Assembly: GCF_031085295.1 (NCBI RefSeq)
Contig: NZ_JAVFWO010000004.1
Span: 434,001 to 498,000, forward strand
Source: Microbacterium psychrotolerans
Lineage (GTDB): Bacteria > Actinomycetota > Actinomycetes > Actinomycetales > Microbacteriaceae
DNA length: 64,000 nucleotides
Reading direction: 5' to 3'
The position numbers were made by a program, and so were the translations under genes. Of this stretch, positions 43,072 through 51,230 are shown piece after piece. The first letter of the stretch is position 1. Each line of letters starts with the position of its first letter. The notes beneath the pieces are model-generated. The model had not been told where the DNA came from, did no database searches, and saw only the letters and a list, made by a program, of their open reading frames with translations.

Positions 43072-43910
43072 GGCGTCACCTCCCCGGAGGCGTCGACGCG
43101 GGGATCGACCGCCCGCACGTCGACGATCGGCAGGTCGCCGTCGGTGCGGATGCTGTCGCCGCCGCCGTTGCGGGCGTGGTAGCCGGTGGCGAAGTCGGCG
43201 ATGACGTCGACCACGACGCGGGGATCGGCATCCGTCACCGTCCGGACGATGTGGTCGCGCTCGACGTCGGTGTCGGCGTCGATCTTGTGCGTGACCTGGA
43301 GTGTGAACAGCGACAGGCCGACGCTCGTGTCGAAGGTGCCCGCCGCCAGCCACTCGACGCGGCGCCCGCCGGGCAGCAGCCAGTCGTCCGGACAGCGCCA
43401 GAACCGCACGTGGTGGCGCTGGGCCGGGTTGCCGTCGACCTCTTGCTGGTACGCGAAGTCCTGCTGGCGTCCGAAGAGGAACAGCGGGCTCACGGGCGCC
43501 TCATCGTAGCTGCGCCGCGAGAGCGTCGACGCGACGATCCGCCACGACGACCCGAGGGTGACCGGTTGGGCGCGGGTCCAGCCGGCTGCCTCGAGCGCGG
43601 CGCGGATCTGCTCGCCGCTGCCCTGGAACGCCAGGTTCACCGGATCGCCGAGGAGTCCGTCGCTCGTCCGGGTGCGCCCGATGAAGTACTCGGGCACGTA
43701 GACGGTGGTGAGGATGCGGTGCAGGCGGGGCAGCACGAGATAGGCGAGCAGCAGCCAGAACGCCAGGAAGAAGGGGACGCCCCACCAGCCGACGCGGAAC
43801 GTCTCGGTGAAGCTGAGATATGCCAGCCACACCGCCGCGAGCCCGGCGAAGACGAAGAAGAACCAGTCGATCGCCACACCGATCGAGTACGCGCGGCGCC
43901 GGGCTGCCAT
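43068..43910 (-). CDS. LssY C-terminal domain membrane protein
   Basis: A 280-residue protein with two or three N-terminal membrane helices (WFFFVFAGLAAVWLAYLSF and WWGVPFFLAFWLLLAYLVL) followed by an LssY_C domain. The core of the domain is visible: NLAFQGSGEQIRAALEAAGWTRAQPVTLGSSW, RRSYDEAPVSPLFLFGRQQDFAYQQEV, RHHVRFWRCP and SLFTLQVTHKIDADTDVERDHI. In other bacteria this domain is fused to PAP2 phosphatase or DedA membrane domains; here it stands alone behind its own helices. The function of LssY_C is unknown. ATG 43910 lies 26 nt after the stop of the hydrolase gene. Confidence 0.88.
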   Translation of the reverse strand: MAARRRAYSIGVAIDWFFFVFAGLAAVWLAYLSFTETFRVGWWGVPFFLAFWLLLAYLVLPRLHRILTTVYVPEYFIGRTRTSDGLLGDPVNLAFQGSGEQIRAALEAAGWTRAQPVTLGSSWRIVASTLSRRSYDEAPVSPLFLFGRQQDFAYQQEVDGNPAQRHHVRFWRCPDDWLLPGGRRVEWLAAGTFDTSVGLSLFTLQVTHKIDADTDVERDHIVRTVTDADPRVVVDVIADFATGYHARNGGGDSIRTDGDLPIVDVRAVDPRVDASGEVTP

Positions 43911-43936
43911 GATCCGTCCTCGTCCGCCGACCTGTG

Positions 43937-45010
43937 TCAGCCCCAGAGCGGGATGTCGGGTCGGTGCGCCAGTGCGGTCGCGCCGAGGTCGGACGGCAGG
44001 TCGGCGAGAGTCGCCGGCTGCCAGCGGGGCGAGCGGTCCTTGTCGATGACCTGCGCCCGGATGCCCTCCGCGAGGTCGGGCTGGGTCGTGGCGAACCACA
44101 TCACGAGCCCGTACTCCTGGTCGAGCGCGTGGCGCAGGCCCGGCAGCTCGCGCGCGCGGCGGACGGCCGCCAGCGTCACCGCGAGGCCGGTGGGTGAGAG
44201 CTCGCCGAGCAGATCGGCGGTGGCGGATGCCTCGGACTCCGGGCGGGCGCGCAGCCGCTCGACGATCTCGGGCACCGTGTCGGCGGCGAAGGCGTCGTCG
44301 ATCCACGCGCGTGCCGCCTCGAGCTTCGATCGCACCGGCGTCTCGTCGAAGAGCAGCACGAGCTCGGTCGGCGTCGAGGGATCCGCGCGCGTCTCGAGCG
44401 CATCGCGGACGGCGTCGAGGTTCTCATGGGGCACGAAGTGGTCGGCGAATCCGGCGTAGATCGCGTCGGAGGCATCCATCACGGCCCCGGTGAGTCCGAG
44501 ATACTCCCCCAGGCGGCCCGGCGCGTGCGCAAGAAGCCACGTGCCGCCGACGTCGGGGGTGAAGCCGATGCGCGTCTCGGGCATCGCCAGCTGCGATCGC
44601 TCGGTCACGATGCGGATCGCCGCGTGCCCGGCGACGCCGATGCCTCCGCCCATCGTGATGCCGTCGGCGAAGGCGAGGAACGGCTTCGGGTACTCGGCGA
44701 TGCGGGCGTTGATCGCATACTCCTCGCGGAAGAACACCCCGGCGTCCTCGGCGCGGCCGCTCGTCACCTGCTCGGCGAGGCCACGAACGTCGCCGCCGGC
44801 ACAGAGACCCCGCTCGCCGGCGCCGTCGAGCAGCACGACGTCGACCTCGGTGTCGTGCTCCCACGCATCCAACGCCTCGTGCAGCCGGCGGACCATGCCG
44901 AGGTCGAGCGCGTTGATCGCGCGCGGACGGTTCAGGGTAAGGCGCCCGAGGCCGCCGCTCGCACTCACGAGGACGGTGGGCTCTGCGGCGTCGGCGGCGA
45001 GGTCGGTCAC
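43937..45010 (-). CDS. 3-hydroxyisobutyryl-CoA hydrolase-like crotonase
   Basis: A 357-residue ECH_2 family protein, about 100 residues longer than enoyl-CoA hydratases, the length of 3-hydroxyisobutyryl-CoA hydrolase (valine catabolism). It has RPRAINALDLGMVRRLHEALDAWEHD, the oxyanion hole GLCAGGDVRGLAEQ, and DGITMGGGIGVAGHAAIRIVTERSQLAMPETRIGFTPDVGGTW with the catalytic Glu and Asp of this family. The C-terminal LSPTGLAVTLAAVRRA and EYGLVMW motifs are also typical. GTG 45010 starts it. It lies first on a minus-strand run with the LssY_C gene. It is not near the other acyl-CoA operon, so its pathway role is inferred from family. Confidence 0.92.
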   Translation of the reverse strand: MTDLAADAAEPTVLVSASGGLGRLTLNRPRAINALDLGMVRRLHEALDAWEHDTEVDVVLLDGAGERGLCAGGDVRGLAEQVTSGRAEDAGVFFREEYAINARIAEYPKPFLAFADGITMGGGIGVAGHAAIRIVTERSQLAMPETRIGFTPDVGGTWLLAHAPGRLGEYLGLTGAVMDASDAIYAGFADHFVPHENLDAVRDALETRADPSTPTELVLLFDETPVRSKLEAARAWIDDAFAADTVPEIVERLRARPESEASATADLLGELSPTGLAVTLAAVRRARELPGLRHALDQEYGLVMWFATTQPDLAEGIRAQVIDKDRSPRWQPATLADLPSDLGATALAHRPDIPLWG

Positions 45011-45161
45011 GAGCGCAACGTTACCGGCCGGGTGAAGTTCTCCCACGCTGGAGCGGGATTTCCGCCAGGATGGGACTCGGTTCCGCAAGGAATCCGCAAT
45101 GAAGCGGCCCCCACCTGTGCCCCCCGGGGTGTCTCGCTCACGTCCACGGGAAGGTTTCGGC

Positions 45162-47339
45162 ATGCCCCACGGCCAGTCGCTGGAGTTCTCAGGTGTCACC
45201 AAGCGCTTCGGCGCCGTCACGGCCGTCTCCGGGCTCACCGCCCGCGTCGAACCCGGGCAGGTGACCGGATTCCTCGGCCCGAACGGCGCCGGCAAGACCA
45301 CGACCCTGCGGATCCTGCTGGGTCTCGTCCGCGCGACGGACGGCCACGCGACGATCGGCGGCAAGCGCTACGCCGAGCTCGACCGGCCGCTGCAGACCGT
45401 CGGCGCCGTGCTCGAGGCATCCAGCTTCCATCCGGGCCGCACGGCCGCGGCGCACCTCACCATCTACGCGCAGGCCGCCGGCATCGCGAAGACGCGCGTC
45501 GGCGAGGTGCTGGACCTCGTGGGGCTGACGGATGCCGCCGGCCGCAAGGTCGGCGGATTCTCGCTGGGCATGCGCCAGCGCCTCGGACTCGCGTATGCGC
45601 TGCTGGGCGACCCCGGCGTGCTCGTGCTCGACGAGCCGGCGAACGGACTCGATCCCGAGGGGATCCGCTGGATGCGCGGCTTCCTCCGCCGGCTCGCGGC
45701 CGAGGGCCGCACCGTGCTCGTGTCGTCGCACCTGCTCGCCGAGGTGCAGCAGACCGTCGACGCGCTGCTGATCATCTCGCGCGGACGCCTGGTGTTCCAG
45801 GGCTCGATCGACGAGCTCACCGACCCCGACGAGCACGCCACCGTCGTCGATGCGCCCGACCGCGCAGCCCTCGCGGCTGCGCTGCGGGCGGCAGGCGTGC
45901 CGTTCGAGGTCCTCCGCTCAGGCCTCACCGTGCGCGGCCTCGATCCGGCCGCCGTGGGTGCGGCCGCCGCGGCGGGCGGCGTCGCGCTATCGTCGCTGCA
46001 CCGCCGGGGACCGGCGCTCGAGGAGGTCTTCCTCGACCTCGTGAACGGCGCCCGCGTGCACGCCAGCGCGACAGGGGGGGTCGGCTCGCTCTCACAGGTG
46101 CCGGGAACGGATGCCGCGCCCGCCGCCGCGGCCACCTCCGGTGTCGCCGCGGCTGCGGCCTCGGCCGAGGCGGCGGGGGCTGCCCTAGCGGAGCCGGCCG
46201 CTGCGGCGGACTCTCCTGAAGAAGAAGGCTCGGAGGCGGATCAGGCCGAAGAGTCGGCGCTCAGCGCGGCCGCGCTCGACGCCGAGGCGACGGGAGCACC
46301 CGGTGCCGCCGCCGCTCTGGCCGCGGCCGCCGGCGCCGCGTGGGCCGGCGACTCCCGCGAAGCCGAATCCGTCGAGAGCGCGCACGACGCGGTCGCCGGC
46401 GAAGATCTGCCGGCCACTGCCGAGCCGACGGCGTCGGCGCCGTCGTTGTACGCGGTCGCCGGCACCGGGGTGATCGACATCGTTCCCGCCGCCGGGCAGG
46501 AGCCGGCGGAGCCCGAGCCGATCGACCGCCTGCAGGACGACGCCGAGCGGGAGCCGGCAGTGACCGCCGTGGAGTCCGACGGGTACGCCGCCGCCCAGCC
46601 CGCCGCCGAGGCGCCTTCGGAGACCGGTGAGACCGAGTACGCCGGCGATGATCCATGGGCACCCGAGGACGCCGATCCCGACGTCGGAGCCCTCGGCGAG
46701 ATCGACGACGAGCTCTCGACACCCGAGCCCGCCGACGCGGACGACGACCGCCCGTGGGAGCACTACGTCAAGACGGATTCCGATTTCGAGGCCGACGCCT
46801 TCTTCGCGGCGTTCGACGCCGACGGCAATCCGCGCGCCGTTCCCGGCGGCGAGGCCGATGCGGCCCCCACCGGATCCGCGGCCGCGGATCCGGAATCGGA
46901 GACCGCGGAGGACGGCGAACCCGGCGCCGACTCCGACACCACCGACCCCGAACCCACCGAACCGGGCCCGACCGACCTCGGCGCGAACGCAGGCGCGGAT
47001 CCCGAGACCCTCGGCGGCACCGCAGCCGAGGACGAGCGTGCCCCGGCAGAAGACGCCGATCCCGAACCCGACCCCGAGCCGTGGATCCCGCCTGAGGCCG
47101 GGGCGCTCGAGGACGCCCACGACGAGGCAGCCTCGGCGGCCGAGAGCCCGGAAGCCGCGCACGACGAAGCCGCCCCGGCGACCGAGGCATCCAGTCCCAC
47201 CGAGGCCGCGAGAGACGACGCAGCCGAGCCGGTCGCGGCGACGCAGGACGCGGCATCCGCCCCCTCGTCCGAGGGTGACGAGGAGCACGTGGCCGCCGAG
47301 GACCGCGAGTCCGTCGACCAGGAAGGGGGCGACCGATGA
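45162..47339 (+). CDS. ABC transporter ATPase with long acidic tail
   Basis: A 725-residue protein. Residues 1-297 are a standard DrrA/CcmA-type ATPase: Walker A GPNGAGKTTT (39-48), signature FSLGMRQR, Walker B VLVLDEPANGLDPEG, switch SSH at 188-190. Residues 298-725 are low-complexity, rich in Ala, Glu, Pro and Asp, except for one less repetitive patch (RPWEHYVKTDSDFEADAFFAAFDADG, near 530-555). Normal partners end at about 300 residues. The tail is in frame, without stops, and has the same GC as the rest. ATG 45162 has GGGAAGG ahead and overlaps its permease at the end (ATGA). The substrate is unknown. Confidence 0.9.
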   Translation: MPHGQSLEFSGVTKRFGAVTAVSGLTARVEPGQVTGFLGPNGAGKTTTLRILLGLVRATDGHATIGGKRYAELDRPLQTVGAVLEASSFHPGRTAAAHLTIYAQAAGIAKTRVGEVLDLVGLTDAAGRKVGGFSLGMRQRLGLAYALLGDPGVLVLDEPANGLDPEGIRWMRGFLRRLAAEGRTVLVSSHLLAEVQQTVDALLIISRGRLVFQGSIDELTDPDEHATVVDAPDRAALAAALRAAGVPFEVLRSGLTVRGLDPAAVGAAAAAGGVALSSLHRRGPALEEVFLDLVNGARVHASATGGVGSLSQVPGTDAAPAAAATSGVAAAAASAEAAGAALAEPAAAADSPEEEGSEADQAEESALSAAALDAEATGAPGAAAALAAAAGAAWAGDSREAESVESAHDAVAGEDLPATAEPTASAPSLYAVAGTGVIDIVPAAGQEPAEPEPIDRLQDDAEREPAVTAVESDGYAAAQPAAEAPSETGETEYAGDDPWAPEDADPDVGALGEIDDELSTPEPADADDDRPWEHYVKTDSDFEADAFFAAFDADGNPRAVPGGEADAAPTGSAAADPESETAEDGEPGADSDTTDPEPTEPGPTDLGANAGADPETLGGTAAEDERAPAEDADPEPDPEPWIPPEAGALEDAHDEAASAAESPEAAHDEAAPATEASSPTEAARDDAAEPVAATQDAASAPSSEGDEEHVAAEDRESVDQEGGDR

Positions 47340-48154
47340 GCCTGACCGCAGCGACGCGCGCCGAGACCACCAAGCTGTTCTCGACCAGCATCTGGTGGAT
47401 CCTCGCCATCGTCCTCTTCGCCTACGTCGCCTTCACCGCGGCCGCCCTGGGCTTCGTGTTCGCTGCGGCGGCGTCGGGCTCGCTCCCCGGGGACGCGCCC
47501 CCGCTCCCCGAGGAAGGGCTGGCCGCGACCCTCTACAGCACGGCCACCGCCGTCGGCTACGTCTTCCCCCTCCTCGTGGGCACGCTCATGGTGACCGCGG
47601 AGTTCCGGCACAAGACGCTGACCCCGACGTTCCTCGCGACGCCGCGCCGCGGCCGGGTGCTCGCCGCGAAGCTCGCGGTCGGCGTCCTCATCGGCGTGGT
47701 GCTCGGTGTCATCGGCATCGTGGCAGCGCTGGGCACGTCGGCCGCCTTCCTCGCCGGCTTCGGGCTCGAGACCGCGATCACGTCGGTCGACACCTGGACG
47801 ATGCTCGGTCGGATGCTGCTCGCCTACGTCCTCTGGACGCTCATCGGCGTCGGGGTCGGCGCCCTGGTGCGCAACCAGGTCGGCGCCGTCGTCGGCGTGC
47901 TGGTCTTCACGCAGTTCGTCGAGCCCATCGGCCGCACCGCCGCGGCGTTCGTCGAGGGGCTGTCGGACTTCACGCGGTTCCTCCCCGGCGCCGCCAGCGA
48001 CGCCCTGGTCGGAGCGAGCGTGCTGTCGGCGAGCATGCCGCAGGGCTCGGCCGAACCGCTCGAGTGGTGGGTGGGCGGCCTCGTGCTGCTCGGCTACGCC
48101 GTGGTGTTCGTGGTGGTCGGCCACCTGGTGAGCTGGCGCCGAGACGTCAGCTGA
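47336..48154 (+). CDS. ABC transporter permease (ABC-2 type)
   Basis: A 272-residue ABC-2-like permease with six predicted helices: near residues 20-45, 70-95, 110-140 (LAVGVLIGVVLGVIGIVAALG), 160-185, 190-215 and 245-268. The N terminus has the RAETTKLFSTSIWW amphipathic start common in ABC-2 permeases. A polar region (FRHKTLTPTFLATPRRGRVLAAKL) between helices 2 and 3 is the usual ATPase contact zone. The ATG overlaps the ATPase stop by 4 nt. It presumably forms an exporter of a drug, lipid or peptide with two copies of each subunit. Mutations or substrate cannot be inferred. Confidence 0.88.
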   Translation: MSLTAATRAETTKLFSTSIWWILAIVLFAYVAFTAAALGFVFAAAASGSLPGDAPPLPEEGLAATLYSTATAVGYVFPLLVGTLMVTAEFRHKTLTPTFLATPRRGRVLAAKLAVGVLIGVVLGVIGIVAALGTSAAFLAGFGLETAITSVDTWTMLGRMLLAYVLWTLIGVGVGALVRNQVGAVVGVLVFTQFVEPIGRTAAAFVEGLSDFTRFLPGAASDALVGASVLSASMPQGSAEPLEWWVGGLVLLGYAVVFVVVGHLVSWRRDVS

Positions 48155-48164
48155 CGCAGCCGGT

Positions 48165-48220
48165 CCCGGTCCAGGACAGGCAGGTTCCGGCACCCGTGAA
48201 CCTGGTAGTCCCGGACCGGG
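48165..48220. terminator. Imperfect 22-bp hairpin between convergent genes
   Basis: CCCGGTCCAGGACAGGCAGG-TT (48165-48186) pairs 18/22 with 48199-48220 around a 12-nt loop. It lies 11 nt after the permease stop and 22 nt after the opposite gene's stop, so it suits bidirectional termination. Confidence 0.6.
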
Positions 48221-48241
48221 CACACGCGGCCTACGGCGGTC

Positions 48242-48706
48242 TCAGACGGCGGGAGCGGGCGCGGGAGTCTTGCGCTTGCGCGGCTTCTTCTCGGGCACGA
48301 CGGGGATGGTGCCCGTCTCGGCCGCGATCTCGGCGACGTCGGCAGCCTCTGCGGCGACCTCGACGCGCAGCGCCTGCACGAGCGCGAGGCCGTGGCGGGT
48401 CGTCAGGATGATCCGCTGGAACTCGGGGTGCCCCTCGAGGTCGATCACGACGCTGGGCCGTCGACGACGGATGACGGCGAAGTCGTCGCCGCCCGCCGAG
48501 CGCCACGTCCCCATCGCGATCACGCCGCGCAGGTGGGTGCCTGGGCTGGGGACGCCCCGCAGCCACGTCCAGGCGTCATCGGTGAGCTGCACCTTGGTGA
48601 TCGTGGACCGTTCGATGACGACATTCCCCTTGCGGAATGACAGCGCGCGCTCCGATACCGACAGCACCACTTCGAGCTGCGTCGAGTCGAGCAGCAGCGT
48701 CACCAT
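48242..48706 (-). CDS. Unrecognised 154-residue protein, PH-like pattern
   Basis: No confident family. ATG 48706 opens a short strand-rich protein: LLLDSTQLEVVLSVSERALSF, then KGNVVIERSTITKVQLTDDAW, a WLRG(V)PSPGTHLRGVIAMGTW segment and VVIDLEGHPEFQRIILTTRHGLALVQAL ending in a helix. Alternating beta-strands with a closing helix recall bacterial PH-like domains; this is only a pattern match. The C terminus is Lys/Pro/Ala-rich (PEKKPRKRKTPAPAPAV) and probably disordered. Regular codon use and conserved-looking motifs support it as real. It is divergent from the F420 operon and convergent with the ABC permease gene. Confidence 0.65.
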   Translation of the reverse strand: MVTLLLDSTQLEVVLSVSERALSFRKGNVVIERSTITKVQLTDDAWTWLRGVPSPGTHLRGVIAMGTWRSAGGDDFAVIRRRRPSVVIDLEGHPEFQRIILTTRHGLALVQALRVEVAAEAADVAEIAAETGTIPVVPEKKPRKRKTPAPAPAV

Positions 48707-48818
48707 GCGACTAGTCTGCCAGCGGGTCGCCCGGGAACCGGGCTCATTTGCTTACGGGAGGGCAACGATCCGCGACCCCGACGTCTCCGCTCGGTGCAAG
48801 ACTGGATCGGTGACAGTC

Positions 48819-51230
48819 ATGTCCCCCTCCGTCACCGCGCCCCCCGCAGCGGCCTCTCCCGCCGCCGTCGACGCAGCGCTGGCGCGCGCCGCTGCGGGCG
48901 AACGGCTCGACGCCGCCGACGCCGGGACGCTGCTCTCCGCGACGGGCGAGCGCTTCGAGCGGCTGCTCGCGATCGCCGGCGAGCTGCGGGATGCCGGGCT
49001 CGCGGCATCCGGTCGCCCCGGCGTGATCACGTACTCCCGCAAGGTCTTCGTGCCGCTGACGACACTGTGCCGCGACCGCTGCCACTACTGCGTGTTCGTC
49101 GACACCCCCGGCCAGCTGCTGAAGAAGCGCAAGCCCGCGTACATGTCGCCCCAGCAGGTGCTCGCGGTGGTGCGCCAGGGACAGGCGATGGGCTGCAAAG
49201 AGGTGCTGCTGACGCTCGGCGACCGCCCCGAGGATCGCTGGCCCGAGGCGAGGGCGTGGCTCGACGAGCACGGATTCTCGTCCACGATCGAGTACGTCAC
49301 CCACATCGCCCGGCTCGTGACCGCCGAGACCGGGCTGCTCGCCCACGCGAACCCCGGCGTCATGAGCGCGGAGGAGCTGCGGATGCTGCGGCCGACCGCT
49401 CCGTCGATGGGCATGATGCTCGAGACGACCTCGCGCCGGCTGTTCGAAGAGCCCGGGCAGGTCCACTTCGGCTCGCCCGACAAGGACCCGGCCGTGCGAC
49501 TCGAGGTGATCGACGCGGCCGGGCGCGAGCGCGTGCCTTTCACGACCGGCATCCTCGTCGGCATCGGCGAGACCACCGCCGACCGCGCCGAGTCCCTCGT
49601 CGCGATCCGCGACGCCCACGAGCGCCACATGGTGGACGGTCAGGGCCACGTGCAGGAAGTGATCGTGCAGAACTTCCGCGCCAAACCCCGCACCGCGATG
49701 CAGGGGGCGCCCGACGCCGATCTGCTCGAGTACGTCGCCGCGGTGGCGGTGGCGCGCCTGGTGATGGGGCCGCGCATGCGCATCCAGGTGCCGCCGAACC
49801 TCTCGGATCCCACCGAGTTCGGCCTGCTCGTGCGCGCCGGCGCCGACGATTGGGGCGGGGTCTCGCCGCTCACGGCCGATCACGTCAATCCCGAGCGTCC
49901 GTGGCCGCACCTCGACGATCTCGCCCGCATGACGGCCGAGCTCGGCTTCGAGCTGCGCGAGCGCCTGACCGCCCAGCCCGAGTTCGTGCTCGACGCCGGG
50001 ACCTGGATCGACCCCGCCCTGCGTCCCTCCGTCGCCGCGCTCGCCGACCCCTCAACGGGCTTGGCCGTCACACCGGCGCCCCGGAATCGCGAGGGGGCAG
50101 ATCTCCGCACACCCGCCGCCGACCCGATCCGCGAGCGGGCAGGTCAGCGCACATCGGCCGGCGGAAATGCACCCTCTGGCAGTTCCCGACGGCTCGCCGA
50201 AGCGGCGGCGGCGGATCCGCTCGCCCTCGACGACGCCGAGTGGATCGCCCTGCTCGAGGCGACCGGCGACGACCTCGACGTGCTCGCGGCGGCGGCCGAC
50301 GACGTGCGCCGCTACACGGTGGGCGAAGCGGTCACGCTCGTCGTCAACCGCAACCTCACGTCCTCCGGGCTCCGCTCCGCGCCGACCGACGACCCGGCGA
50401 CGTTCACGCTCGACGACGTCGGCGCGATCGCCGCCGACGCGTGGGACCTCGGCGCCACCGAGCTGTGCGTGCAGGGTCTCCTGCCGCCGGAGCAAGACGC
50501 GTCGGCCTACCTCGACATCGCGCGTGCGGTGAAGGCGGCGGTGCCCGGCATCCATCTCCACGCGTACCGCCCGCAGGACGTGCGCGATCTCGCCGACCGC
50601 TCCGGTCTCGGACTCGACGCCGCCCTGGCGGCCCTGCGCGAGGCGGGCGTCGACACCGTTCCCGGCACCGGCGTCAAGGTGCTGAGCGAGCGGGTCCGGG
50701 GCCTCGTCGCCCCCGGCGACCTCGAGATCGACGGTTGGATCGAGGGCATCACCGCCGCGCACCGCGCGGGCTTCCGCTCGACGAGCGTGCTGTTCTACGG
50801 ACACGTCGAGACCGCCGCCGAGCGCGTCGCCCATCTTCGGCGGCTGCGCGCGATCCAGGGCGAGACCGGCGGGTTCACCGAGTTCGTGCCGATCCCCCTT
50901 CCCGGCCCCGCCGGCGGTGTGCCGCTCGTTCCCGGCAGGGCGTCGCTCGACGAGCATCGCGCGATGGTCGCGGTGTCGCGCCTGCTGCTGTCGGGCAGCA
51001 TTCCGCACGTGCAGATCCCGTGGACGCGCGTCGGGCGCGAGGCGTCCGCGGTGCTGCTGCAGTCCGGCGGCGACGATCTCGGCGGCACGCTGCTCGACGG
51101 CCGCGTCAGGCCCGAGGCGGGCATCGAGCACGGCCTCGAACTGCCGGTGACGGATGCCGCAGCCATGGTCGCGCGGCTGTTCCGGCCGTTCCGCCGGCGC
51201 ACGACGACGTACGGCCAGGCGACGCGATGA
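48819..51230 (+). CDS. cofGH: FO synthase CofGH with degenerate CofH half
   Basis: An 803-residue fusion of the two radical SAM enzymes that make FO, the deazaflavin chromophore of coenzyme F420. The CofG half (about 60-400) is intact: Cys84, Cys88 and Cys91 give CX3CX2C in LCRDRCHYC. The CofH half (about 460-800) keeps VVNRN, TGGFTEFVP, DDLGGTLL and the terminal RTTTYGQ, but the CX3CX2C stretch that follows VNRN in other FO synthases is absent: residues 508-530 read through LTSSGLRSAPTDD, and the CMQGG region became CVQGLLP. The frame is unbroken, so this is not a frameshift. The linker (420-455) contains repeat-like DNA. ATG 48819, or GTG 48810, starts it; it overlaps the next gene by 4 nt. 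Confidence 0.93.
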   Translation: MSPSVTAPPAAASPAAVDAALARAAAGERLDAADAGTLLSATGERFERLLAIAGELRDAGLAASGRPGVITYSRKVFVPLTTLCRDRCHYCVFVDTPGQLLKKRKPAYMSPQQVLAVVRQGQAMGCKEVLLTLGDRPEDRWPEARAWLDEHGFSSTIEYVTHIARLVTAETGLLAHANPGVMSAEELRMLRPTAPSMGMMLETTSRRLFEEPGQVHFGSPDKDPAVRLEVIDAAGRERVPFTTGILVGIGETTADRAESLVAIRDAHERHMVDGQGHVQEVIVQNFRAKPRTAMQGAPDADLLEYVAAVAVARLVMGPRMRIQVPPNLSDPTEFGLLVRAGADDWGGVSPLTADHVNPERPWPHLDDLARMTAELGFELRERLTAQPEFVLDAGTWIDPALRPSVAALADPSTGLAVTPAPRNREGADLRTPAADPIRERAGQRTSAGGNAPSGSSRRLAEAAAADPLALDDAEWIALLEATGDDLDVLAAAADDVRRYTVGEAVTLVVNRNLTSSGLRSAPTDDPATFTLDDVGAIAADAWDLGATELCVQGLLPPEQDASAYLDIARAVKAAVPGIHLHAYRPQDVRDLADRSGLGLDAALAALREAGVDTVPGTGVKVLSERVRGLVAPGDLEIDGWIEGITAAHRAGFRSTSVLFYGHVETAAERVAHLRRLRAIQGETGGFTEFVPIPLPGPAGGVPLVPGRASLDEHRAMVAVSRLLLSGSIPHVQIPWTRVGREASAVLLQSGGDDLGGTLLDGRVRPEAGIEHGLELPVTDAAAMVARLFRPFRRRTTTYGQATR

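Noticed and set aside
48165..48220. Possible CRISPR-like repeat
   Set aside because: There is one inverted pair with no direct repeats or spacers; it is a terminator-type hairpin.
50084..50170. Frameshift explaining the degenerate CofH half
   Set aside because: The frame is continuous through the linker, and the CofH similarity resumes in the same frame on both sides of the lost motif, so a frameshift does not explain it.
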